A stretch of 49,648 nucleotides of DNA, from contig NZ_JAUCMW010000008.1 in the NCBI RefSeq assembly GCF_030372765.1, positions 1 to 49,648 on the forward strand. The letters run 5' to 3'. This DNA comes from Labilibaculum sp. K2S (GTDB lineage Bacteria > Bacteroidota > Bacteroidia > Bacteroidales > Marinifilaceae). A model generated the notes under the pieces. The model was not told where the DNA came from and did not search any database. It was given only the letters and a program-made list of their open reading frames with translations. This document shows, piece after piece, positions 36,161 through 44,708 of this stretch (its first letter is position 1; each line of letters begins with the position of its first letter). The translations under genes were made by a program, and so were the position numbers.

Positions 36161-36308
36161 AAACACATCAAATCCTAACTTAAAATTAACACAGACAGTT
36201 GAGTTTGATAATTTTTACTTAAAGCGTTCTTATCATTCTAATCATACTTCTTACCTAACATCGCAATGTGATTAGAAAGTAAAAATGTATTGACTTATTT
36301 TTTAAAAA

Positions 36309-39035
36309 ATGATTAAACAAGTAATCTTAGTTTTATTACTAAGCATTTCATCAATTAGTGTATTTGCGCAAAAGGGAAGCGCAAAAGGAAATGTGAAAGA
36401 TGGAAAAACCGGAGAAGCACTTACTGGTGCGTCCGTATATATAGAAGGCACCACCATTGGAACTGTAACCGATTTTGATGGAAATTATACACTGCCAAAT
36501 ATTCCTGCAGGTGTAGTAACCCTTAAGTGTTCTTTTATATCCTACGAAAGCTTATCGAAAGAAAACATCACTGTGAAAGAGGGAAATTCGGTTGTGGTTA
36601 ATTTTGCAATGGGTGCTTCTTCAGTCGAACTGAATGATGTGGTCGTGATTGCTAAAGCCAACCGCGAATCGGAAATTATGTTGCTGGTGGAACAAAAAAA
36701 AGCGGTTTTAGCAAACCAGGCCATCGGTGCGCAGGAAATTTCGCGTAAAGGTGCCGGCGATGCAGAAGCGGCAGTGACGAAAGTTTCGGGAATTGCAAAA
36801 CAGGAAGGCGCTAAAAATGTTTTCGTGCGTGGCTTAGGCGACCGTTTCAACTTTACGACTTTAAATGGGTTCCCCATTACCTCAGAAGATCCTGAATATA
36901 AAAATATTTCACTCGATTTCTTTTCTTCTGATATTATTAAAGCGGTTGGTGTAAAAAAGGTTTTTAATGCAGAAAGTCAAGGTGATGCAACCGGGGCAAT
37001 CATTGATATTTCATCAAAAGAATTAGTTGGTGCCAGTGAGTTCAACCTTAATGTTTCAGCAAAAGCAAACAGCCGGACTTTAACAGAAGATTTTTTTATT
37101 TCTGAAGGGATAAGCGAACTGGGTTTTGGAGAAAACACAAGCAGCCCGACCGATCATGACAGTTACGCCTTTAAAAATTCATTGGATCCCTCGACCCAGA
37201 ATTTTCAATTAGGGAAAAGTTTTGGATTTTCGGGAGGAAAACATTACGAAATCAATAATAACCCATTGAGTTTTTATGTAATTGGTACTTATTCAAACGA
37301 CTATACTTATCACGATGGTAATACCCGTGAAACAACAACTAGCGGAAACATTTTCCGTGATCAGAAAACAGAAGAATACATTCGAAAATCGTCTCATTTA
37401 GGAATGGCCAATGTCAACTACCAATTCGGCAAAAATTCACTGTCGTACAATTTAGTCGCTATTCATACTGCAAAGGAAGGCTTAAGAGATGATTACGGCA
37501 AAAATTCTGAAGTATTCCAGGAAGCTGTGGAAAACATGGGTTTAGTCAGACGTCAGCAAAATAATATCAACTTCCTGTTAGTCAACCAACTTGATTTCGA
37601 AAAGGAAATTAATAAACATTTATCAACAAATATTGGATTGGCATATAATCACACGAATGGCAAAGAACCGGACCGCAGGGTCAACTATCTGTCCTATGAA
37701 GGCGACAATATCATTTCTCCTTTACGTGGTTCAGGACGCCAGCACCGTTACTTCAACGAACTGAAAGAAGACGACCTGAATGTGATTGCCAAAGTAAAAT
37801 ACAAATTTTCAAAGGATGCTGATGATATTACATCGCTGGAAGTAGGTTACAAGGGACGTTTTTTAAATGATGATTTCAAAGCAAACAGTTGGGACAACTC
37901 ACGGACTCAATCAACATTGCCAAAATTAAACCTTGATGATTTTTCACTGAACTCAATTTTTAATCATGAAGAGTTTGCTGCGGGTCATTTTCAAAATGAG
38001 GAATATAATATTTCAACTTACAGCGTCGACAAAACAATCCATTCCATCTTTTCTGAATTGAACTATCAATTGACAATGGACTTCATTTTGAACGTTGGCC
38101 TAAAGACAGACATTATTAATCTGATTGTGGACTATAATGTTAATGATGGCTCAAAGAAGGATTCTCATTCACTGGATGAATTCTATCTTTTGCCAAACCT
38201 GAATTTAAAGTACAATTTAAATGAGCAGAATACATTGCGTCTGGGAGCCAGCCGGACTTATACCTTGCCACAATCGAAAGAAATCTCACCAATGTTATAC
38301 GAAGGACCGCAATGGAGTTCTCAGGGTAATACCGACCTGAATCCGTCTGTAAATTACAACGTAGATTTAAAGTGGGATTTCTATCCTTCCAGCGGGGAGC
38401 TGATTTCGGTGACTGCTTTCGGAAAATTCATCAAGGATCCTATTTCAAGGGTTCAAGTTAACAGCGCCGGCGGATTCTTATCATATGCCAACATTGCAGA
38501 CAACGCAAAGCTTGCAGGCATTGAAATAGAAATGAGGAAAAATTTGTTTTCAGCAACAAACCAGTCTGGCAACATTACAAACAAATTAAGTGCCGGGCTT
38601 AACTTCTCGTATTTGAATACCGACGTTAAAACCAAAAGCCAAACTGCGAGTGCGATCCCGCTTAATTTTACAGAACAAAATACCGAGCTTGAAGGTGCTT
38701 CACCTGAAATTGCAAACGGAGATTTGTCCTATAATTACCTCAAAGAAGATTTTGAGTTCACTGCATCGATTGTAGCTAATTACGTTAGTGAACACATTTA
38801 TTCCGTCGGGGTAAACGGATATAAGGATATCAATGAAGAAAGCCTAACTACTTTAGATTTTATTTCTTCAATTAAAATGAACAAACATTGGGGAATCAAA
38901 CTAAAAGCCAAAAACCTATTGGATCCCGAACACAAGCTATCTCGTGACCCAAGTATTGAGGGAGCCAAAAAAATCGTACTTAGAAATTATAAAAAAGGCA
39001 TTGACTTCAGTTTTGGGATTTCCTATCATTTTTAA
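36309..39035 (+). CDS. TonB-dependent receptor paired with beta-helix lipoprotein
   Basis: A 908-residue outer-membrane receptor. It has a signal peptide (ending ISVFAQ), then a CarboxypepD_reg domain at about 24-105 (GNVKDGKTGEALTGASVYIE). The plug is at about 120-235 (AAVTKVSGIAKQEGAKNVFV then GLGDRFNFTTLNG), and the barrel ends ISYHF. The lipoprotein 35 bases downstream is likely its partner. The upstream Pho-box-like arrays and divergent PhoR/PhoB-like genes suggest a role in acquiring phosphate or a phosphorylated nutrient; substrate remains inferred. By eye the gene pair is richer in G+C than its surroundings (for example around 36721-36840), which hints at acquisition or strong expression. 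Confidence 0.87.
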   Translation: MIKQVILVLLLSISSISVFAQKGSAKGNVKDGKTGEALTGASVYIEGTTIGTVTDFDGNYTLPNIPAGVVTLKCSFISYESLSKENITVKEGNSVVVNFAMGASSVELNDVVVIAKANRESEIMLLVEQKKAVLANQAIGAQEISRKGAGDAEAAVTKVSGIAKQEGAKNVFVRGLGDRFNFTTLNGFPITSEDPEYKNISLDFFSSDIIKAVGVKKVFNAESQGDATGAIIDISSKELVGASEFNLNVSAKANSRTLTEDFFISEGISELGFGENTSSPTDHDSYAFKNSLDPSTQNFQLGKSFGFSGGKHYEINNNPLSFYVIGTYSNDYTYHDGNTRETTTSGNIFRDQKTEEYIRKSSHLGMANVNYQFGKNSLSYNLVAIHTAKEGLRDDYGKNSEVFQEAVENMGLVRRQQNNINFLLVNQLDFEKEINKHLSTNIGLAYNHTNGKEPDRRVNYLSYEGDNIISPLRGSGRQHRYFNELKEDDLNVIAKVKYKFSKDADDITSLEVGYKGRFLNDDFKANSWDNSRTQSTLPKLNLDDFSLNSIFNHEEFAAGHFQNEEYNISTYSVDKTIHSIFSELNYQLTMDFILNVGLKTDIINLIVDYNVNDGSKKDSHSLDEFYLLPNLNLKYNLNEQNTLRLGASRTYTLPQSKEISPMLYEGPQWSSQGNTDLNPSVNYNVDLKWDFYPSSGELISVTAFGKFIKDPISRVQVNSAGGFLSYANIADNAKLAGIEIEMRKNLFSATNQSGNITNKLSAGLNFSYLNTDVKTKSQTASAIPLNFTEQNTELEGASPEIANGDLSYNYLKEDFEFTASIVANYVSEHIYSVGVNGYKDINEESLTTLDFISSIKMNKHWGIKLKAKNLLDPEHKLSRDPSIEGAKKIVLRNYKKGIDFSFGISYHF

Positions 39036-39070
39036 ACTCAATGAATATTATAATAACTTTTAACTTTAAA

Positions 39071-41239
39071 ATGAAAAAAATGAAAAAGATTTTATTCGCA
39101 ATTTCTATTGTTGCGCTCCTTTTTACAGGATGTAGTGACGATGATGACAACAATGATCCGGTACCAGTTCTAGACAAAGAGCTAAATGGACCTGTTGCAG
39201 GAAATGTAATATTGGATGCTTCTGTTACTTATTCGCTGGTTGGAACATTAAGCGTTAAAGATGGCGCAACGCTGACAATCCCTGCAGGGACAACAATCAA
39301 AGCTAAAAAAGGTTTTGCCTCTTATGTTATTGTTGAACAAGGTGGTAAAATCATGGCTAACGGTACTGCTGCCAAGCCAATCATCTTCACATCTGCTGAA
39401 TCAAACCCAAAAGCAGGCGACTGGGGTGGTTTGATACTGAACGGTAAGGCACCTATCTCCGGTGGAGGCACTGCAACTTGCGAAATGGATGCTTCAGTTG
39501 TTTACGGAGGCGATATAAGCGATGACAACTCTGGTGTTTTGGAATTTGTAGAATTATTATACACCGGGGCTCAAAACTCTGAAACTGTTGAGCACAATGG
39601 TTTGACCCTTGATGCTGTAGGCAGCGGAACAACTATCAACAACATTTATGTTTTAAAAAGTGCTGACGATGCAATCGAATTCTTTGGTGGTTCAGTAAAT
39701 GTACAAAACCTGTTGGCTGTAAACTGCGATGATGATTGTTTCGACGTAACTCAAGGCTGGAACGGTACTTTGGACAATGCTTATGGTATCTGGGAAAGTG
39801 ATTATACTAGTACTGAAGCCGATCCACGCGGTATTGAAGCCGATGGTAACTTCGATGGTAACTACCCTGACAATGCAGGCCAATCGAACTTTACCATGAA
39901 AAACATTACCATTAAAAATGCTTCCAGCTTCGTAATGACAGATGGAATTAAGATCCGTCGTGGCGCAACTGCAACAATCAGCAATGCATTGCTCATTGGT
40001 GGAACTGCCAGCGATCTTATCGATATGACAGATTCTAAAGGTGATGGCAATACAGCATCTTCAATCAACTTAACTGTTGAGAAATCTGTTTATGCTTCGC
40101 ATGAAATTCATGCAAACGGTGCTTATCCAAATGTTGCAATTGAAAGCGGAAATACAGGTGCTTCTACGGCTGCTTTTGCATGGACAGGTTATAATTTCCC
40201 ATCAGAATCAACTGTTGAATTGAATGGCAGCGTAGTAAACGAAATGACCTTAAACGCACTTTTTACTTACAACCTGACCGGAACTTTAAGTGTAAAAGAC
40301 GGTGGTGTATTAAACATCCCTGCCGGAACAGTTATCAAAGCTAAAAAAGGTTTTGCTTCTTATGTTATTGTTGAACAAGGTGGTAAAATCATGGCTAAAG
40401 GTACTGCCTCCGAGCCAATCATTTTCACATCTGAAGAAGCAAGCCCAAAAGCAGGCGACTGGGGTGGTTTGATCCTGAACGGTAAGGCACCTATCTCCGG
40501 TGGAGGTACTGCAACTTGCGAAATGGATGCTTCAGTTGTTTACGGAGGAAATGTAAGCGATGACAACTCTGGTGTTTTGGAATTTGTAGAATTGTTATAC
40601 ACCGGGGCTCAAAACTCTGAAACTGTTGAGCACAATGGTTTGACTCTTGACGCTGTAGGCAGCGGAACAACTATCAACAACATTTATGTTTACAAAAGTG
40701 CTGACGATGCAATCGAATTCTTTGGTGGTTCGGTAAATGTACAAAACCTGTTGGCTGTAAGCTGCGATGATGATTGTTTCGACGTAACTCAAGGCTGGAA
40801 CGGTACTTTGGACAATGCTTATGGCATCTGGGAAAGTGATTATACTAGTACTGAAGCTGATCCACGCGGTATTGAAGCCGATGGGAACTTCGATGGTAAC
40901 TACCCTGGCGATGCAGGTCAATCTGACTTTACCATGAAAAACATTACCATTAAAAATGCTTCAGGTTTCGAAATGACAGATGGTATTAAAGTCCGTCGTG
41001 GTGCCACTGCAACAATTACCAATGCATTGATGATTGGTGGAACTACCACTGATATCATTGACCTGACAGATGGCAAAGGTGATGGCAATACTGCTTCATC
41101 TATCAGCCTGACTGTTACTAATGTAACTAAATCAGGCAACGATATCAAAGCAAACGATACTTACACAAATGTGGTAATCGAAGCAGGAAATACAGGTGCT
41201 GATACTTCAGTACTGGGATGGACTGGATTCACTTTCTAA
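39071..41239 (+). CDS. Lipoprotein of two near-identical beta-helix halves
   Basis: From the ATG at 39071 the product is 722 residues with lipobox signal ending LLFTGC, then an Asp-rich stretch (SDDDDNNDP). Two tandem repeats of about 346 residues fill the rest. Each starts ELNG, carries TLSVKDG...IPAGT.IKAKKGF, the block GDWGGLILNGKAPISGGG, one CEMDASVVYGG motif, a DDDCFDVTQGWNG motif and ends WTG. The pattern of short Asn/Gly-rich strands suggests right-handed beta-helices on the cell surface. Related proteins are often mislabelled multidrug transporters, but there is no membrane span. A terminator follows. Co-transcription with the receptor suggests a surface ligand-capturing partner. Confidence 0.8.
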   Translation: MKKMKKILFAISIVALLFTGCSDDDDNNDPVPVLDKELNGPVAGNVILDASVTYSLVGTLSVKDGATLTIPAGTTIKAKKGFASYVIVEQGGKIMANGTAAKPIIFTSAESNPKAGDWGGLILNGKAPISGGGTATCEMDASVVYGGDISDDNSGVLEFVELLYTGAQNSETVEHNGLTLDAVGSGTTINNIYVLKSADDAIEFFGGSVNVQNLLAVNCDDDCFDVTQGWNGTLDNAYGIWESDYTSTEADPRGIEADGNFDGNYPDNAGQSNFTMKNITIKNASSFVMTDGIKIRRGATATISNALLIGGTASDLIDMTDSKGDGNTASSINLTVEKSVYASHEIHANGAYPNVAIESGNTGASTAAFAWTGYNFPSESTVELNGSVVNEMTLNALFTYNLTGTLSVKDGGVLNIPAGTVIKAKKGFASYVIVEQGGKIMAKGTASEPIIFTSEEASPKAGDWGGLILNGKAPISGGGTATCEMDASVVYGGNVSDDNSGVLEFVELLYTGAQNSETVEHNGLTLDAVGSGTTINNIYVYKSADDAIEFFGGSVNVQNLLAVSCDDDCFDVTQGWNGTLDNAYGIWESDYTSTEADPRGIEADGNFDGNYPGDAGQSDFTMKNITIKNASGFEMTDGIKVRRGATATITNALMIGGTTTDIIDLTDGKGDGNTASSISLTVTNVTKSGNDIKANDTYTNVVIEAGNTGADTSVLGWTGFTF
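39179..41236 (+). repeat. Intragenic tandem duplication, 1038-bp period
   Basis: Unit 1 is 39179-40216 and unit 2 is 40217-41236; equivalent codons are exactly 1038 bases apart, so the frame is kept. The central ~800 bases are almost identical, including synonymous positions (compare 39301 and 40339 onward). The ends of the units (about 40080-40330 against 41120-41236) are much more diverged. Confidence 0.9.
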
Positions 41240-41266
41240 TCCCGAAATATTAAGAATTTAATTGAG

Positions 41267-41298
41267 AAAGGCAGATCTTTAGAGATCTGCCTTTTATT
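41267..41298 (+). terminator. Terminator of the receptor/lipoprotein operon
   Basis: AAAGGCAGATCT (41267-41278) pairs with AGATCTGCCTTT (41283-41294) over a 4-base loop, then T-rich. It starts 27 bases past the stop. Confidence 0.85.
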
Positions 41299-41531
41299 TA
41301 GTTGTTCTTTCCGGAAATTCTTCAATGCAGTAGCATATGAACTGATCCAATGCAATCCTGTCACTCAAACCAAATTTGTTTGTAAGAATTTCTGCAGAAA
41401 TTCTTACAATTTAAGATTCGAATTGAACAATTGCTTGAGAAATGGTACCAAAACAGTTTAAATTGGCAGATCCAACACAGTCCTGTTTATTCAAACCAAG
41501 TATGTTTGGATCAATTGCAGTAGAAATAATA
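41294..41531 (-). pseudogene. Degenerate duplicated ORF fragments
   Basis: Between the terminator and the rhodanese gene, the minus strand holds two related fragments 126 bases apart. The downstream copy reads ISAEILTNKFGLSDRIALDQ in frame to a stop at 41294. The upstream copy aligns codon by codon (ISTAIDPNILGL) and then has one extra base, after which the matching frame (NRTVLDLPI) soon stops. An in-frame stop separates the two. No start codon or signal is evident and I do not recognise the family. It looks like a decayed small gene duplication. Confidence 0.35.
41380..41409. repeat. Perfect 30-bp palindrome
   Basis: TTGTAAGAATTTCTG followed directly by its exact reverse complement, with no spacer. 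It lies at the start of the downstream fragment in the decayed region. It could be a dimeric regulator site or an insertion scar; neither can be shown. Confidence 0.6.
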
Positions 41532-41921
41532 TCAATTCTCAATTTCTTTTCCCTCCTGAAGCCAGGCATCCAATCCTCCTTCCAGGGAACAAACAGAGAT
41601 TTTATACTTTTCACAAATCATCTTCCCGGCATCAATACTTTGCTCTCCATACTTACAATAAAGCAAGTATACTTTCGATGTTCCCAAAGAATCAATCAAA
41701 TGAAATAATACCTCAGAATTTTGAGCTAAATAAGCGCCCTTAATATGAGCTTTTTTGAACTCCTTCGATGGTCTTACATCAATTAGAACAACGTCTGGAT
41801 TTAGCTGTAAAACCCTGTTAAAATGGTTTGGGCTCAAGACCTGAATTGAATCGTTTTGTGAGTAAACATTTGAAATGCCTAACACAATAAACACAAGTAA
41901 AAAAGAAGTAATTGCTTTCAT
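41532..41921 (-). CDS. Secreted rhodanese-like protein
   Basis: A 129-residue periplasmic protein with signal peptide MKAITSFLLVFIVLGISNVYSQ followed by one rhodanese domain. Visible landmarks are VVLIDVRPSKEFKKAHIKGA and the active-site loop LLYCKYGEQS with Cys89. The loop lacks the usual Arg at its end, so substrate preference is uncertain. Rhodaneses transfer sulfane sulfur or act as redox adaptors. It sits 55 bases downstream of hemW on the same strand and may be read through from it. Confidence 0.85.
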   Translation of the reverse strand: MKAITSFLLVFIVLGISNVYSQNDSIQVLSPNHFNRVLQLNPDVVLIDVRPSKEFKKAHIKGAYLAQNSEVLFHLIDSLGTSKVYLLYCKYGEQSIDAGKMICEKYKISVCSLEGGLDAWLQEGKEIEN

Positions 41922-41976
41922 CCAAAATAGAATTGTAATTCATGTATTCTTTAACAACGTTTGTATTTGCATGCTA

Positions 41977-43113
41977 TTATTCTTCCTCAATCCAGAAAAA
42001 ATCGGACATAATATCATTGGATACAAACACACCTTTATCATTTAAAATAATGCAATTCTCTTCTTGCCTGATATGATCAAATAAAAGGTATTTTTTAGAT
42101 TTTGTGATACAATGCTGATAAAGTTCTTCACCAAAATCTTTACGCACCAATTCCAAATCCATTCCCCAATAAGTTCGAAGCGAAGTCAAAACAAAATCAT
42201 TAAAACGATCGAATTCACTCAATTCTTCCTTTTCAGAAAAACACTCCCCTTCCCTAATTGCTTTTATGTATTTGTAATTGTGGGCAATGTTCCACTCTCT
42301 TTGCTCCAAATTGTAGGAATGAGCTGATGGTCCAATTCCCAGATATTTTTTCTGTTTCCAGTAACTTGAATTGTGTTTGGAAATATATCCTTCTTTCGAA
42401 AAATTGGAAATTTCGTAGTGAATAAAACCATGCTTTCTGGCTTCATCAATCAAATAATTAAACTGCTCAAAACTCTCTTCTTCATCCATCTCAACCAGCT
42501 GTCCTTTTTCCAGTTTATTGGTGAAAATCGTATTCGGATCAAACATCAAATGGTAGGATGATATGTGCTGAACATTCAAGTCAAAAACCAGATCTAAGTT
42601 CTCCTTCCATTTCTTCATACTCAGGCCGGGAACACCATAAATCTGATCTACCGATATATTGTCAAAACCAAAACTCTGTGCCCTGCGAATAGCATCAAAA
42701 GCCTCTTTACCAGTATGCCTTCTGTTCATCAAAATCAAATCTTCATCATGAAACGATTGAATACCCACACTAAGTCTGTTAACTCTGGTTTTAAGCAGTT
42801 CTTTCAGATAGTTTTCAGTAAGATCATCAGGATTGGCTTCCAATGTAATTTCCGCATTTGCATCAATGGTAAAATACTTGGTCACTTCATCGATCAGCGA
42901 TTCAATTTCTTCCGGTTGATACACCGATGGTGTTCCTCCTCCAAAATATATGGTATTTAAAGATGTATCTCCTAAATAATCTTTTCTAAGTTTTAATTCC
43001 AGCTTTAAGCATTCCAATATGTCATCTTTTGCCTGCAATGAAATACTTTTGTGAAAAGCACAATAGTGGCAAAGTTGTTTGCAAAATGGAATGTGAAAAT
43101 ATACTCCCGACAT
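41977..43113 (-). CDS. hemW: Radical SAM heme chaperone HemW
   Basis: Cytosolic radical SAM protein related to HemN; the HemW group binds heme and delivers it to proteins rather than oxidising coproporphyrinogen. The 378-residue protein has the cluster motif C11-x3-C15-x2-C18 (FCKQLCHYCAF), the TIYFGGGTPS strand, LTLEANPDDL, RLSVGIQSF and the GYNQ-type region replaced by HYEISNFSKEGYISKHNSSYW. Length and the short N-terminus fit HemW and not HemN, which has an extra N-terminal helix. It is followed by the rhodanese gene. Confidence 0.9.
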   Translation of the reverse strand: MSGVYFHIPFCKQLCHYCAFHKSISLQAKDDILECLKLELKLRKDYLGDTSLNTIYFGGGTPSVYQPEEIESLIDEVTKYFTIDANAEITLEANPDDLTENYLKELLKTRVNRLSVGIQSFHDEDLILMNRRHTGKEAFDAIRRAQSFGFDNISVDQIYGVPGLSMKKWKENLDLVFDLNVQHISSYHLMFDPNTIFTNKLEKGQLVEMDEEESFEQFNYLIDEARKHGFIHYEISNFSKEGYISKHNSSYWKQKKYLGIGPSAHSYNLEQREWNIAHNYKYIKAIREGECFSEKEELSEFDRFNDFVLTSLRTYWGMDLELVRKDFGEELYQHCITKSKKYLLFDHIRQEENCIILNDKGVFVSNDIMSDFFWIEEE

Positions 43114-43302
43114 ATCAATCTATTTTTCTGCAAGGTAAATTCATTTCATAAATTTTCCTCTTCAACAAGAGAATAATTAAAAATCTTGTTCACTTTTGTT
43201 AGCTATAAAAATAATCCATTTCGAAAAAATGCAACACTTGTATTCCAAAAACGTCTTTATATCAGCAAATCTAAAGTGAACTTATACCTAAAAATAGCAG
43301 TT

Positions 43303-44022
43303 ATGAATCCAATTAGAAAAATATTTTCCTTAGTCTTGATTCTGTTTATCAGCCTTATATGTATACTTCCTGCTCAGGCAGATGGAGTAAAAGGCAATGG
43401 AAATGTGCAAACAGAGGAAAGAAAAGTAAGCTCTTTCGAAACCATTAAGGTAAACGGTGCCTTTACCATTGTTCTTTCACAGGGTGATGACTACAGCTTA
43501 AAAGTAGTTGCCGATGAAAATCTTATGGAGATTATTAAAACCCAGGTAAAAGGCAACGTACTTTACATATCAACCGAAAAGAGTATCTACAAATCAAAAG
43601 AATTGAAATTATACATCGGTTTTAAACACCTTAACGGCTTAAAAGCCAATGGTGCAATTTCTTTAAAAAGCAATCAAATGCTGCGTTTCGATGAGTTGGA
43701 AATAGAAATAAACGGGGCATCTTCTGCTGATTTAGAACTTTCAGCTAACCGATTATCAATTGATAATAGTGGAGCTTCAACCATTAAACTGGCAGGCAAA
43801 TGCGACGAGGTTTCAATTGATATTTCCGGTGCAGGTAGTGTAAGTGCCTACGATCTTATTGTAAAAAGAGGAAGTATTGATATTAGTGGAGTTGGAAGTG
43901 GTAAAATTTGTGTAGAAGAAGATCTTCGGGTAAGTATCTCAGGAATTGGTTCGGTTAAATACAAGGGCGAACCTAAAATTACAAGTGATATTTCTTTTCT
44001 GGGCAGTTTAAAAAAGTATTGA
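43303..44022 (+). CDS. DUF2807 head-domain secreted protein
   Basis: From the ATG at 43303 the product is 239 residues with a signal peptide (MNPIRKIFSLVLILFISLICILPAQA). The mature part is the DUF2807 (GIN) domain: VNGAFTIVLSQGDDYSLKVVADENL, then a ladder of GxxSxxL/GAGS strand turns (INGASSADLELS, DNSGASTIKLAG, DISGAGSVSAYD, DISGVGSGKI, SISGIGSVKYKG). This repeating pattern builds a beta-helix/roll. Function is unknown; an adhesin-like role is sometimes suggested. The longer frame from 43186 has no signal peptide at its start and is rejected. A good terminator follows. Confidence 0.85.
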   Translation: MNPIRKIFSLVLILFISLICILPAQADGVKGNGNVQTEERKVSSFETIKVNGAFTIVLSQGDDYSLKVVADENLMEIIKTQVKGNVLYISTEKSIYKSKELKLYIGFKHLNGLKANGAISLKSNQMLRFDELEIEINGASSADLELSANRLSIDNSGASTIKLAGKCDEVSIDISGAGSVSAYDLIVKRGSIDISGVGSGKICVEEDLRVSISGIGSVKYKGEPKITSDISFLGSLKKY

Positions 44023-44042
44023 TAAAAACAACATACGAACTT

Positions 44043-44071
44043 AAAAAGGGATCAATTTGATTCCTTTTTTT
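44043..44071 (+). terminator. Terminator of the DUF2807 gene
   Basis: AAAAAGGGATCA (44043-44054) pairs with TGATTCCTTTTT (44058-44069, one G-U) over a 3-base loop; the second arm itself supplies the T tract. Confidence 0.75.
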
Positions 44072-44279
44072 GTATCCAATAATTGCCGTTTAAAACAATA
44101 AACACTCAAAAATATATATCATAAAAATAAAATATTTTACAAGTTATGAACCAATTATTTACTCTTTACAATCACCCACCAAGTAATAATTCTCCATTGA
44201 GAGAAAAGAAAGTATTCTTCTGAAAAAATAAAAATCTTAAAAATGCGTATTACCTTTGAATAAAATTCAGCAAAACTTT

Positions 44280-44708
44280 ATGAATACTAAATTATTTTGG
44301 CGCAACATTCTTTGGGCAGTTATCATTTTCATTCTATGCTCAATTCCTGGAGATGACCTTCCCAAAACTCCACTAATATCAATACCACACTTCGATAAAA
44401 TTGTTCATTTTGGAATGTTCTTTATAATGGGAATTTTTCTCTTCGCAGAGCTAAGTATTCAAACGAAATTAAAACGAATTTATAGTGCAGTAATTATACT
44501 AGTATTAATTGCCTTTTACGGAAGTTTAATAGAGTACCTTCAGCAAAACTATTTTATACATAGAAGCGGTGATTATTGGGATTTATTCGCTGATATTTTA
44601 GGAGGTATTTTTGCTATAATAATGTATCCTTGGCTAAAAAAACAAAAGGACTTGCTGTTAAACCGCAAGCCCTTTAATAAGATATCTTTTTTAAAGAAAA
44701 TATTATAA
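44280..44708 (+). CDS. VanZ-family membrane protein
   Basis: From the ATG at 44280 the product is 142 residues with four membrane segments. Family landmarks are ILCSIPGDDLP, HFDKIVHFGMFFIMGIFLF (the His-Asp-Lys stretch ahead of helix 2), GSLIEYLQQ and SGDYWDLFADILGGIFA. VanZ proteins are small membrane proteins; one raises teicoplanin resistance, but general function is unclear. TACCTTTG at 44251-44258 is a good -7 element, so a start at the upstream TTG (44256) is excluded. The last codons carry a hairpin that works as a terminator for the opposing Rrf2 gene, and the two genes overlap by 6 bases. Confidence 0.82.
   Translation: MNTKLFWRNILWAVIIFILCSIPGDDLPKTPLISIPHFDKIVHFGMFFIMGIFLFAELSIQTKLKRIYSAVIILVLIAFYGSLIEYLQQNYFIHRSGDYWDLFADILGGIFAIIMYPWLKKQKDLLLNRKPFNKISFLKKIL
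44634..44675 (-). terminator. Terminator of the Rrf2 gene, inside the VanZ gene
   Basis: On minus, AAAGGGCTTGC (44665-44675) pairs with GCAAGTCCTTT (44645-44655, one G-U), 9-base loop, then TTGTTTTTTT. On plus the same arms carry an A-C mismatch and no T tract. It starts 28 bases past the Rrf2 stop. Confidence 0.7.

Larger units (their letters stand above)
35603..36308. other. Divergent control region between kinase and receptor
   Basis: A 706-base AT-rich gap. It holds two arrays with strict 11-base period (separate entries) and a further CTAAC...TTAAC pair 11 bases apart (36175-36190). An imperfect direct repeat, CTTCTTACCT at 36094 and 36247, continues with similar bases (R-ACA-YYR-CAA). 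A weaker periodic stretch lies near 35837 (TGTTAA, CATTAA). No gene or RNA was recognised. Confidence 0.55.

Noticed and set aside
39179..41236. Two separate genes or an assembly collapse rather than one repeated gene
   Set aside because: The frame continues through the junction with no stop or signal peptide, and unit ends differ, so a single gene with an internal duplication fits better. Long reads would settle it.
41411..41614. 67-codon minus-strand open frame overlapping the rhodanese gene
   Set aside because: Its start lies inside the rhodanese coding sequence in another frame; only its second half is of interest, as part of the decayed fragment.
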